DNA from: Arthrobacter sp. ov118
GTDB taxonomy: Bacteria; Actinomycetota; Actinomycetes; Actinomycetales; Micrococcaceae
Direction: 5' to 3'
Assembly (NCBI RefSeq): GCF_900116495.1
Contig: NZ_FPAY01000007.1
Location: 62,001-126,000 of the forward strand
Length of the DNA stretch: 64,000 nucleotides
Shown here piece after piece: positions 27,302 to 35,246 of the stretch. The position numbers were made by a program, and so were the translations under genes. The notes beneath the pieces are model-generated. The model was not told the DNA's origin, did not search any database, and saw only the letters and a list, made by a program, of their open reading frames with translations. How positions within the stretch are numbered: the stretch's first letter is position 1; each line of letters starts with the position of its first letter.

Positions 27302-27535
27302 ATGAAAGAACATTTTCTGAGCAGCTCGGTCCGGCGGGAACGGGACTATGTGAAGCAGTACGAGTACCTCGTACTGACGGTCGGTCCTGAGGATTCCCTG
27401 CCTGAGGCCCGCCGCCGGCTCGTGGAGCATTCCGAGTACGGCAAATGGGAACTGGAACGCAGCCGCCTCTATGTGGGCGGCGGCCGGCGCTTCTGGCTGC
27501 GCCGGAAGGTCATCCAGGTCCAGCGCACCGTGTAG
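27302..27535 (+). CDS. DUF5703-family small protein
   Basis: A 77-residue basic protein (EYLVLTVGPEDSLPEARRRL, KWELERSRLYVGGGRRFWLRRKVIQVQRT). This matches the small actinobacterial family called DUF5703, whose function is unknown. Conserved aromatic/basic residues in the second half suggest nucleic-acid or nucleotide contact, but this is only inference. AATGGAGAGCA before the ATG is a usable ribosome-binding site. Confidence 0.8.
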   Translation: MKEHFLSSSVRRERDYVKQYEYLVLTVGPEDSLPEARRRLVEHSEYGKWELERSRLYVGGGRRFWLRRKVIQVQRTV

Positions 27536-27553
27536 GACGCCCCCGCAGCGGTT

Positions 27554-28717
27554 CTAGGGTGTCTCCAGCGGGCCCAGCCAGGCGTTCGCCACGGTGTTGT
27601 GCGCGGATTCGTCGTCTGAGGGGTGGAACATGCCGGCGAGCACGTCGCGGTAGAGCCGTTCCAGCTCGGAGCCACGGAAGTAACTGGAGCCCCCGGATAC
27701 CCGGATGGCTAGATCCACCACGGCGCGGGCTGTTTCCGTTGCCCTGACCTTCAGGCCCACCAGCCGGGGGAACCACTGGCTGCCGTGGTCCACGAGATCG
27801 TCGACGTCGGCCGCCACGCGGGACAGCTGGGGATAGAGCGCATCCATCGCCATCGCCGCTTCCGCCACCTTCCAGCGGATATCCGGGTCCTGAGCATAGC
27901 TGCGGCCGCCGTTCTTGAACGACGTCCGGCGCTTCACTGCCTCCACGCCGAGCGTGAGGGCCCGCTCCCCAATGCCCGTGTACACCGCGGCGAGCAGGGT
28001 CTCGAAGCACGCGAAGATCGCGAAGATCAGGGGGTCGGCATTTGGGCCCACTGGCAGTTTCTTGAAGATCCGCTCTGCCGGCACCACGGCGCCGTCCAGG
28101 ACCGTCGTATTGGACTGGCTCGCCCGCATGCCGAGCGTGTCCCAGTCCGGCAGGATCGTGTACCCGGGGGTTTCCCGGGCGATGAACCCGTGGACGAGCT
28201 CCCCCGCGCCGTCCCCGGCGGTGGCGTCCTTCCCGAAGATCCCCAGCCGCGTCCAGGCCGGTGACAGGCTCGTGAAGATCTTGCGGCCGGTAAAGCTGTA
28301 GCCGCCGCCGGGCACTGGGACAGCCTCGGTGCGGGAATCGAAGAGCACGGAGTCGTTGCCGGCCTCCGAATTACCGAAGGCGAATACCTCTCCTTGCGCG
28401 GTTTCCCGAAGGATGAAATCCAGCGAGGTGTCACCCCGGGCGCCCAGTACGTGCGCGACACCGGTCCAGACCAGGTGCATGTTGACGGCCAGTGCGGTGG
28501 CCGGCGCCGCCGTTGCGAGCCGGCGTTGCAGCTGGGCTGCCTCCGCCAGTCCGAGTCCGCCGCCGCCGTCGGCAGCGGGGACAAACATTTTCAGGTAACC
28601 GGCGGCCTTCAGCTCCGCGAGGTCCTCGTCGAAGAAAGCGTTGTCCCGGTCATAGCCGGCGGCTCGGCCGCGGATCCGCTCGAGCAGCGGTTGGGTAAGA
28701 ATGTCCTCGGGCGTCAT
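27554..28717 (-). CDS. Acyl-CoA dehydrogenase family flavoprotein
   Basis: A 387-residue FAD-dependent enzyme with the acyl-CoA dehydrogenase fold: N-terminal helical domain (AAGYLKMFVPAADGGGGLGLAEAAQLQRRLA), beta domain (EVFAFGNSEAGND, YSFTGRKIFTSLSPAWTRLGIFGK), and C-terminal helices (SSYFRGSELERLYRDVLAGMFHPSDDE). The motif near GNSEAG deviates from the classical catalytic type. The weak glutamate signature makes the substrate uncertain; relatives include FMN-dependent monooxygenases. It lies 16 bases beyond the M20 peptidase stop. Confidence 0.85.
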   Translation of the reverse strand: MTPEDILTQPLLERIRGRAAGYDRDNAFFDEDLAELKAAGYLKMFVPAADGGGGLGLAEAAQLQRRLATAAPATALAVNMHLVWTGVAHVLGARGDTSLDFILRETAQGEVFAFGNSEAGNDSVLFDSRTEAVPVPGGGYSFTGRKIFTSLSPAWTRLGIFGKDATAGDGAGELVHGFIARETPGYTILPDWDTLGMRASQSNTTVLDGAVVPAERIFKKLPVGPNADPLIFAIFACFETLLAAVYTGIGERALTLGVEAVKRRTSFKNGGRSYAQDPDIRWKVAEAAMAMDALYPQLSRVAADVDDLVDHGSQWFPRLVGLKVRATETARAVVDLAIRVSGGSSYFRGSELERLYRDVLAGMFHPSDDESAHNTVANAWLGPLETP

Positions 28718-28733
28718 GCCTGCGTGTCCGCTT

Positions 28734-30050
28734 TCAGTAGTTGGTGAGCAGGGTGTCCAGCACGCGTGCACCGAATTTGAGGGAGTCCGCCGGGACGCGC
28801 TCGTCGACGCCGTGGAACATGCCGGTGAAGTCGAGCTCGTCCGGCAGCATCAGCGGGGCGAAGCCGTAGCCTGTGATGCCGAGCCTGCTGAGGGACTTGT
28901 TGTCGGTTCCGCCGGAGAGCGTGTACGGCAGGACCTTGGCGCCGGGATCCTCGGCGTGCAGGGCATCGATCATCGCGTCGACGAGGTTCCCGGCGAAGGG
29001 CACCTCGAGCGAGACGTCGTTGTGCACGTAGCTGATGTCCACGCCGGTCCCGGCGAGCTCCCGGACGATCTCGAGCACGTGCTCCTCCTGTCCGGGCAAG
29101 GTACGGCAGTCGACGAGCGCCTCGGCCGATTCCGGAATGACGTTGTGTTTGTAGCCGCCCTTGAGCAGCGTGGGGTTGGTGGTGTTCTGCAGTGTGGCGC
29201 CGACGAAGCGGGCCACCGTGCCGAGTTCCTTGAGGAGCTTGTCCGGATCGTCCGGGTCGAACTCGACGCCGGTGAGTTCGGTGACCCCGTCGAGGAATTG
29301 CCGGGTGGTGGGCGTGAGCTCGATCGGCCAGTTGTAGGCGCCGATACGGGAGACCGCGCCGGCGAGCCGCGTCACGGCGTTGTCCGTGTTGATCTGGGAG
29401 CCGTGGCCTGCCCGGCCGTGGGCGACGAGGCGGAGCCAGGAGAGGCCCTTCTCGGCCGTCTGCAGCAGGTACGTGCGTTGGCCGCCGATGTTGGCGGAGA
29501 AGCCGCCGACCTCGGAGATTGCCTCTGTGGCGCCCTCAAAGAGCTCGGGCCGCTTGTCGACGGCGTAACGGGCACCGTAAGTGCCGCCGGCTTCCTCGTC
29601 GGCGAAGAACGCGAAGATGAGGTCTCGTTTGGGTTTGCGGCCCGTGCGGGCAAAGTTGCGCAGCACGGAGAGGATCATGGCGTCCATGTCCTTCATGTCC
29701 ACGGCGCCGCGTCCCCAAATGAGGCCGTCTTTGAGTTCGGCGCCGAAGGGGTCCACCGACCACTGCTCGCGCAGGGCCGGAACAACATCAAGGTGGCCAT
29801 GGACCACAAGGGCGCTGGCGGAGGGGTCCTCCCCCGCCAACCGGGTAACCACGCTGGCGCGACCCGGGGCCGATTCGAAGATTTCGGCGTCCAGCCCGAC
29901 TTCCGCCATGAGCCCGGCGCTGTACTCGGCGGCCGCGCGTTCACCGGGACCGGAGCCGTCACCGTAGTTGGACGTGTCGATCCGGATCAACTCCTGGCAG
30001 ATCCTGACGACCTCGTCCTCGGCCCTGATTTCAGTCCGGTTCTCACTCAT
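28734..30050 (-). CDS. M20-family metallopeptidase
   Basis: A 438-residue zinc peptidase/deacylase. Metal ligands are recognisable: LVVHGHLDVVPA (His86, with Asp88), WGRGAVDMKD (Asp118), and FFADEEAGG (Glu152-153). The lid/dimerisation domain lies at about 190-300. Substrate class (dipeptides, acylated amino acids) cannot be fixed. Start at ATG 30050 with GAGGAG 6 bases upstream; the longer frame runs into the tRNA promoter region. A strong ribosome-binding site shows that this gene has its own leader. Confidence 0.9.
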   Translation of the reverse strand: MSENRTEIRAEDEVVRICQELIRIDTSNYGDGSGPGERAAAEYSAGLMAEVGLDAEIFESAPGRASVVTRLAGEDPSASALVVHGHLDVVPALREQWSVDPFGAELKDGLIWGRGAVDMKDMDAMILSVLRNFARTGRKPKRDLIFAFFADEEAGGTYGARYAVDKRPELFEGATEAISEVGGFSANIGGQRTYLLQTAEKGLSWLRLVAHGRAGHGSQINTDNAVTRLAGAVSRIGAYNWPIELTPTTRQFLDGVTELTGVEFDPDDPDKLLKELGTVARFVGATLQNTTNPTLLKGGYKHNVIPESAEALVDCRTLPGQEEHVLEIVRELAGTGVDISYVHNDVSLEVPFAGNLVDAMIDALHAEDPGAKVLPYTLSGGTDNKSLSRLGITGYGFAPLMLPDELDFTGMFHGVDERVPADSLKFGARVLDTLLTNY

Positions 30051-30122
30051 TGCGGCTCCTCGTGGCGGGTGGCTCATTGCTTGCTTCAGCCTACCCACAC
30101 ACCCCCTGTGAGCCCCGATTAT

Positions 30123-30149
30123 TTGTTTCCCGAAAAGTCGTGCTAGAGT
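30123..30149 (+). promoter_or_regulatory. Promoter candidate for tRNA-Leu
   Basis: TTGTTT (30123-30128) and TAGAGT (30144-30149) with a 15-base spacer lie 66 bases before the mature tRNA. The -10 is typical for stable RNA genes of this group, but the spacer is short. Confidence 0.4.
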
Positions 30150-30214
30150 CTTTCTCGCTGCTTCCGAGAAAAGCAAAACGCTGAAAGGCGAAAACGATCC
30201 CGGAATTACCACCT

Positions 30215-30297
30215 GCGCGGGTGGCGGAATGGCAGACGCGCTAGCTTGAGGTGCTAGTCCTCGAAAGGGGGTGGGGGTTCAAGTCCCCCTCCGCGCA
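30215..30297 (+). tRNA. tRNA-Leu (anticodon GAG)
   Basis: An 83-base class II tRNA. Acceptor GCGCGGG pairs with TCCGCGC (one G-U), and the anticodon stem CTAGC/GCTAG frames loop TTGAGGT with anticodon GAG at 30248-30250 (reads CUC, CUU). The T-arm contains GGGGGTTCAAGTCCCCC. A long variable arm is present, as expected for leucine. The CCA end is not encoded. An intrinsic terminator follows within 10 bases. Confidence 0.96.
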
Positions 30298-30303
30298 CAA
30301 GGG

Positions 30304-30341
30304 AAAACCCCTGGAATCCATTGGATTTCAGGGGTTTTTTT
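30304..30341 (+). terminator. Intrinsic terminator of tRNA-Leu
   Basis: A 16-bp stem (one G-T pair) with a 3-base loop is followed by a run of seven T residues starting at 30335, the classic rho-independent form. Confidence 0.95.
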
Positions 30342-30406
30342 CTGTTTCCAGGGCTGTTGGGTCCGGGCGCGTCAGGATGCGCCGGAGCCAGCGCGGCGCA
30401 CGTGGC

Positions 30407-30441
30407 GAAGCTCCGGCCAAATAGCGGTTGGCCGGAGCTTC
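30407..30441. terminator. Hairpin downstream of malQ
   Basis: A perfect 14-bp inverted repeat (30407-30420, 30428-30441) with a 7-base loop (ATAGCGG) lies about 115 bases beyond the malQ stop on the minus strand. There is no T-run, so it may be a GC-rich terminator or an RNA 3'-end stabiliser. The rest of 30342-30556 holds nothing recognisable. Confidence 0.6.
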
Positions 30442-30556
30442 GGGACCATTATGGGCGCCGCTTCCTGTGTGTTGGCCGGGAGGTTCCGGGCCGTTGTCCT
30501 GAGCCGGTTGCACGTCCCGGCATTCTTCCGCGCGCCCCGACCTGGTGGAACCCGCC

Positions 30557-32785
30557 TCAGCTCCCGGGCTGGAGTGCGCTCCGGACGGTGCCCGCGAGGG
30601 AAAGGAACCGCTCGTTGGCGGCCAGGTCATCGATCAGAACCACGCCGTCGGGACCGGCCAGCGGAACGCGCCAGTTGGGGTACTCCGTGCTGGTGCCGGG
30701 CTGGTTTTGGGTCCGGGACTCCCCCACGGCGTCCACCAGCGCAACGCCCAGCAGTGAGGACGGTGCCAGCGCCGTGTAGGCATAGAGCGCCTCGACCGTC
30801 GCCCGGACGTCAATGCCGTTAGTGCTGTCAGTGCCACCAGTGCCGCCCAGCAGTCCACGCTCCCGGACCCGGGACAGCACTGCCTCCTGCTCGGCCGCTG
30901 CCTCCGCCCGTTCTTCCTCCACCGGGCGTCCCAGCAGGCCCAGCGATTCGCGCAACGTGACGTGTTCGCCGGCGAGGTAGCCCGCCGTCGGGGGCAAATC
31001 GTGGGTGTTGACGCTGGTCAGGCACTGCTCGCGGTAGCGTTCCGGCGGGATGGGGCCATCCGCGTCGTGTTCGAACCAGAGGATCGATGTCCCGAAAATG
31101 CCCCGCTCGGCCAGGTAATCCCGCACCCACGGCTCGAAGACGCCCAGATCCTCTCCAATCACGATCGCCCCTGCCCGCTGAGCCTCCAGCGCCAGGATGC
31201 CGATGAGAGCCTCGTGGTCGTAATAAACATACGTGCCGTTGCCCGGGCCGGCGCCTTCCGGGATCCACCAGAGCCGGAACAGCCCGAGGATATGGTCCAC
31301 GCGGATGCCGCCGGCATGCCGCAGCACGGTCCGGAGCATGTCCCGGTAGGCGGCATAGCCGGACTCGGCAAGCCGCCCCGGGTGCCACGGCGGCTGGGAC
31401 CAGTTCTGGCCCTGCTGGTTGAACATGTCCGGCGGTGCGCCGACGCTGACGCCCCGGGCCAGGACGCCCGCCAGGGTCCAGGCGTCGGCGCCGCCATGTT
31501 TCACGCCGACCGCGAGGTCATGGACGACGCCGATTTCCATCCCCGACTGGCGCGCGGAGCGCTGCGCCGCCTCAAGCTGCTGGTCGCAGAGCCACTGAAG
31601 CCAGCGGTGGAATTCGATCCGGGGGGCGAGCTTTGAGCGCTGCTCGGCACAGTACGGCGTCGCGGGGTTGGCCGCCGCTCCGGCCCACTCCGGCGCTGAC
31701 GGCGGCAGCTGTTCGGCGAGCGCGCACCACAGGGCAAAGTCTTCGAGTCCCTGCCCCTGCCCGGCGCAGAAGTCCGCGAACTGCTTGTTGCGGGCCGGGC
31801 CGCGGCGGACCGCAAAGACGAGTTCCAGTGCGGCGAGCTTCGCCGCGTAGCTGGCGTTGCGGTCCAGCAGGTCCCGCGACCGGTTGGCCGCCGCCAGGCC
31901 TTCGGCCAGGCGGGATACTTCGGCCCGACCGGCCGCGTCGAGGTAACTATATTCGGGGATTTCCTCGATCCGCAGGTACAGCGGATTGAAAAAGCGCCGT
32001 GTGGCGGGCAGGTACGGGGAGTCTTCCACGGGCGGTGCCGGCTCGGCGGCGTGGAGCGGATTGACCAGCACAAAGTTCGCTCCCTGCTCGCCGGAGACTG
32101 CGGCGAGGTCGGTGAGGTCTGCAAAGTCGCCAATCCCCCAGGACCGGGATGACCGCACGGAGTAAAGCTGGGCGGTCAGCCCCCAGGTGCGACGCCCGGC
32201 GAGCCGCGCCGGGGTCTGCAGCCGGGCGGGCGTCACAATCAAGGCACATTGTGCCAGGGTGCCTTCGGCGTCAGCCATCAGGGTGTGCCAGCCGAGGCCT
32301 AGCCGGGATGGGATGGCAAACGTCGCCCGGCCGGTGAGCACACCGTCGACATCGACCGGCTCGTCCCAGTTCTCCTGCTGTTGTGCCTCATGCCTGGCGC
32401 CGTCCTCGGCGTCGATCCAGACGCGGACGCCGGCTCCGTGCGGGACGTGGACATTCACCTGGGCCTCCTGGCCCTCCCTCAGGACAAGGACCGGCGGGAG
32501 GAGGCGCCGCCACGGCGCCAAACGCGTCTCCGCAAGGGAGCGTTGCTGCTCCTCGGACCCGTTGGCCGGTACTCCCAAGGCCGCCAGGACGCTCCGGAGG
32601 GTAGCGGCGGCCACAGCGTGCTCCGCTCCGTCCCAGCCCCAGTAACTTGTGCCGACACCATGGGCTGCGGCAAGTTCGCGCAATAGGGCGATGTCGGGAC
32701 TTGCGGGGTCAGTGTTCCCGGGCTGTCCGGCGTTGCCGGTCGTCGAGGAAAGTTCGGGGTTTTCTTGGTACGTAGGGTCCGCCAT
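30557..32785 (-). CDS. malQ: 4-alpha-glucanotransferase MalQ
   Basis: A 742-residue GH77 enzyme that transfers alpha-1,4-glucan chains between maltooligosaccharides (disproportionation). N-terminal region with a beta domain (about 80-180), then the GH77 barrel with WGIGDFADL, GIRVDHILGLFRLWWIPEG (nucleophile Asp), IVIGEDLG (acid/base Glu) and TVNTHD-like SVNTHDLPP. The C-terminal low-complexity linker GGTGGTDSTNGID is from a local repeat. TAGAGT ends 6 bases before the ATG (leaderless-like). Part of glycogen/maltodextrin metabolism along with glgA/glgC further on. Confidence 0.95.
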   Translation of the reverse strand: MADPTYQENPELSSTTGNAGQPGNTDPASPDIALLRELAAAHGVGTSYWGWDGAEHAVAAATLRSVLAALGVPANGSEEQQRSLAETRLAPWRRLLPPVLVLREGQEAQVNVHVPHGAGVRVWIDAEDGARHEAQQQENWDEPVDVDGVLTGRATFAIPSRLGLGWHTLMADAEGTLAQCALIVTPARLQTPARLAGRRTWGLTAQLYSVRSSRSWGIGDFADLTDLAAVSGEQGANFVLVNPLHAAEPAPPVEDSPYLPATRRFFNPLYLRIEEIPEYSYLDAAGRAEVSRLAEGLAAANRSRDLLDRNASYAAKLAALELVFAVRRGPARNKQFADFCAGQGQGLEDFALWCALAEQLPPSAPEWAGAAANPATPYCAEQRSKLAPRIEFHRWLQWLCDQQLEAAQRSARQSGMEIGVVHDLAVGVKHGGADAWTLAGVLARGVSVGAPPDMFNQQGQNWSQPPWHPGRLAESGYAAYRDMLRTVLRHAGGIRVDHILGLFRLWWIPEGAGPGNGTYVYYDHEALIGILALEAQRAGAIVIGEDLGVFEPWVRDYLAERGIFGTSILWFEHDADGPIPPERYREQCLTSVNTHDLPPTAGYLAGEHVTLRESLGLLGRPVEEERAEAAAEQEAVLSRVRERGLLGGTGGTDSTNGIDVRATVEALYAYTALAPSSLLGVALVDAVGESRTQNQPGTSTEYPNWRVPLAGPDGVVLIDDLAANERFLSLAGTVRSALQPGS

Positions 32786-32943
32786 GCGCCCACTCTAGAC
32801 GCTGGCCCCGCGCCTCCTCCATGGATATGGGCTGCATTTCCCAGTTCCTCGGATCCCTCCACGGCCCCGCGGTGCGGACTGCGCTGTCGGTCCGGTCGCC
32901 CTGTTTAGACGGCGCTACGGTGCCCGCGCTAGCCTTGCACCCT

Positions 32944-33297
32944 ATGGTTGACGTCGAACGGTTCCGGATCCTCCTGCACGAGGAGCGCGACCGGAAGCTT
33001 GCCCTCCTGCCCGCCCTCCGCGGAGACATCGCCGGGGTGAGTGCCGCCCGCCGGGACTCCAACGTCGACGACGAGCACGACCCCGAGGGCTCCACGATTG
33101 CCTTCGAACTCTCCCAGGCGTCCGCGCTGCTGGAGCAAAGCAGGGCAGGGCTGGCGCAGATCGACGCTGCCCTCGGCCGAATGGAACACGGGACGTACGG
33201 GATCTGCGAAGTGTGCGGCGCTGCGATCCCCGACGGCCGGCTGGAGGCCAGGCCTTGGACCCCGTACTGCATCCAGCATGCCGCGGGCAGGGCATGA
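32944..33297 (+). CDS. TraR/DksA-type zinc-finger protein
   Basis: A 117-residue protein beginning with a long helical hairpin (MVDVERFRILLHEERDRKLALLPALRGDIAGV, then ALLEQSRAGLAQIDAALGRMEHGTYG) and ending in a DksA-type zinc ribbon. The ribbon reads C-E-V-C...YC-I-Q-H, so the usual fourth cysteine is histidine. In other bacteria such proteins bind RNA polymerase in its secondary channel; whether this one does is inferred. The start at 32944 is chosen because TAGCCT ends 8 bases before it; no ribosome-binding site is seen. It overlaps the next gene by 4 bases (ATGA). Confidence 0.85.
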   Translation: MVDVERFRILLHEERDRKLALLPALRGDIAGVSAARRDSNVDDEHDPEGSTIAFELSQASALLEQSRAGLAQIDAALGRMEHGTYGICEVCGAAIPDGRLEARPWTPYCIQHAAGRA

Positions 33298-34100
33298 TCC
33301 CGCTCGGCGGGACCGGGGACCCCAACCTCGCCCAGACGTGGTGGGAGCGGATCCTTGCAGGCTTCACCCACGCCCCCGATCCGCACGTGACCAGCACCGA
33401 GCTCGCCGTGGTGATCCTGCTGGCCGTTGCCGTGTCCCTGCCCCGCCTCACTTGGCGCTATTTTGGCCTGCTCGCCACCGTGACCCATGAACTGGGCCAC
33501 GCCTTTGCCGCCCTCACCACCGGCCAGCGCCTCGGCGGCATCCACCTGCGCCTGGACCATTCCGGCACCACCACCACGTACAGCAGGAGCCGGCTCTCCG
33601 CCGTCTGGTCCACCTTCTGGGGCTACCCGGTGCCCGCCGTCGTTGGCGCCGCGATGGTGTGGTGCGGCTTCAACGGCTGGGGTCCGGCGGCGATGTCAGT
33701 GGGCACGCTGGTCCTTCTGGCCTCATTCCTGTTCCTCCGCAACGGCGTGGGGCTCCTCATCACCGGCGGCGCGGTGCTCGCCGCGGCGTTTCTGGTGCTG
33801 CTCGTGCCGCCGGCGTTCAACGGACACATCATGATCGTGCTCGGGCTGGCACTCCTCGTGGCTGCCCTCAGGGATCTGGGAAAACTCGCCAACGTGCATC
33901 TGCGCCACCGCGAGAGGCTCCCGACGTCGGATGCGTACCTGCTGGCCCGGGCCACCTCTGTCCCCGCCGCGGTGTGGATCGCCCTCTTCGCGGCTGTTGT
34001 GGCCGGCGCCTGGTGGTTTGCCTGGCAGCCCATGGCGCCGGTGTTTACCGCCTTGCTGGGAGAGTTCAATTCAGTTCGGGCAGTGCAATTCCGGCCGTAG
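33294..34100 (+). CDS. M50B-like membrane metallopeptidase
   Basis: A 268-residue protein with 6-7 hydrophobic segments and the zinc motif THELGHAFAALTTG in the second one (HExxH). A small relative of the site-2 proteases (peptidase M50B-like family), with an ATGA overlap with the DksA/TraR gene before it, so the two are translated from one message. Substrate unknown. The last ~60 residues hold two more predicted membrane helices. Confidence 0.85.
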   Translation: MIPLGGTGDPNLAQTWWERILAGFTHAPDPHVTSTELAVVILLAVAVSLPRLTWRYFGLLATVTHELGHAFAALTTGQRLGGIHLRLDHSGTTTTYSRSRLSAVWSTFWGYPVPAVVGAAMVWCGFNGWGPAAMSVGTLVLLASFLFLRNGVGLLITGGAVLAAAFLVLLVPPAFNGHIMIVLGLALLVAALRDLGKLANVHLRHRERLPTSDAYLLARATSVPAAVWIALFAAVVAGAWWFAWQPMAPVFTALLGEFNSVRAVQFRP

Positions 34101-34109
34101 GCTGGGACC

Positions 34110-35177
34110 ATGAGCCAAATCAGCCACCCCAACGATCCTGGATTCAGCACCAAAGGCGCCTACGTGACCGGCGGTGCGGAATTCACCCGCGACACCAACT
34201 ACATTGAGGACCGGATCACCCGGGACGGCGCGCCGGGCAGCAACGGCGAACCCGGCTGGCCGGTGGAGCCTGGCCGGTACCGGCTCATCGCAGCGCGTGC
34301 CTGCCCCTGGGCCAACCGCACGGTGATCGTGCGGCGGCTGCTCGGCCTCGAGGACGTCATCTCCCTTGGCCAGCCCGGACCCACCCACGACGCCCGATCC
34401 TGGACCTTCGACCTGGACCCGGACGGCAAGGATCCGGTCCTCGGGATCGAACGCATCCAGGACGCCTACTTCCGCCGCTTCCCGGACTACCCCCGCGGGA
34501 TTACCGTTCCGGCGATTGTGGACGTCCCCACCGGCCAGGTGGTGACCAACAACTTCCCCCAGATCACGCTGGACTTCTCCACGGAGTGGGCACAGTACCA
34601 CCGGCCCGGCGCGCCGGAGCTGTACCCGGAGCCCCTGCGGGAAGAAATCGACGCCGTCAACAAGAGGGTCTTCACGGAAGTGAACAACGGCGTCTACCGG
34701 TGCGGCTTCGCCGGTTCCCAGGAAGCCTACGACGCCGCCTACAACCGGCTCTGGACCGCCCTGGACTGGCTTGAGGAACGCCTTGCCGGGCAGCGGTACC
34801 TCGTGGGCGACACCATCACCGAAGCAGATGTCCGCCTTTTCACCACTCTGGTCCGCTTCGATGCCGTTTACCACGGGCACTTCAAGTGCAACCGGCAGAA
34901 GCTCAGCGAGATGCCGGTGCTTTGGGCCTACGCGCGCGATCTCTTCCAGACCCCCGGGTTCGGCGACACCATCGATTTTGTGCAGATCAAGCAGCACTAC
35001 TACATCGTCCACGAGGACATCAATCCCACCGGAGTGGTCCCCCGCGGGCCGGAGCTGGGCGCCTGGCTCAGCGGGCACGGCCGCGAGGCTCTGGGCGGGC
35101 GGCCGTTCGGCGAGGGCACCCCGCCGGGACCGGTCCGGGCGGGCGAAGAGGTCGCCCCGGGCCACGGCGCGGCCTGA
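34110..35177 (+). CDS. Glutathionyl-hydroquinone-reductase-like protein (GST fold)
   Basis: A 355-residue protein of the YqjG/ECM4-like (xi-class GST) family. The thioredoxin-like domain has active-site CPWA with Cys65 (ARACPWANRTVI). The all-alpha domain has QRYLVGDTITEADVRLFTTLVRFDAVY. In proteobacteria this enzyme reduces glutathionyl-hydroquinones, but actinobacteria use mycothiol, and mshC lies in the same window; the in vivo thiol partner is therefore open. TAGGCT (34098-34103), overlapping the end of the previous gene, ends 6 bases before the ATG. C-terminal tail is Pro/Gly-rich. Confidence 0.88.
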   Translation: MSQISHPNDPGFSTKGAYVTGGAEFTRDTNYIEDRITRDGAPGSNGEPGWPVEPGRYRLIAARACPWANRTVIVRRLLGLEDVISLGQPGPTHDARSWTFDLDPDGKDPVLGIERIQDAYFRRFPDYPRGITVPAIVDVPTGQVVTNNFPQITLDFSTEWAQYHRPGAPELYPEPLREEIDAVNKRVFTEVNNGVYRCGFAGSQEAYDAAYNRLWTALDWLEERLAGQRYLVGDTITEADVRLFTTLVRFDAVYHGHFKCNRQKLSEMPVLWAYARDLFQTPGFGDTIDFVQIKQHYYIVHEDINPTGVVPRGPELGAWLSGHGREALGGRPFGEGTPPGPVRAGEEVAPGHGAA

Positions 35178-35246
35178 CGCCGGCGGTGGCCGCGGTCAGG
35201 TTCGTCCATTTGTAGCAGCAACCCCCCGGCCCTAGGGTGAACCGGG

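Noticed and set aside
30215..30556. Possible phage or island insertion at tRNA-Leu
   Set aside because: No integrase gene, no direct repeat of the tRNA end, and ordinary genes on both sides.
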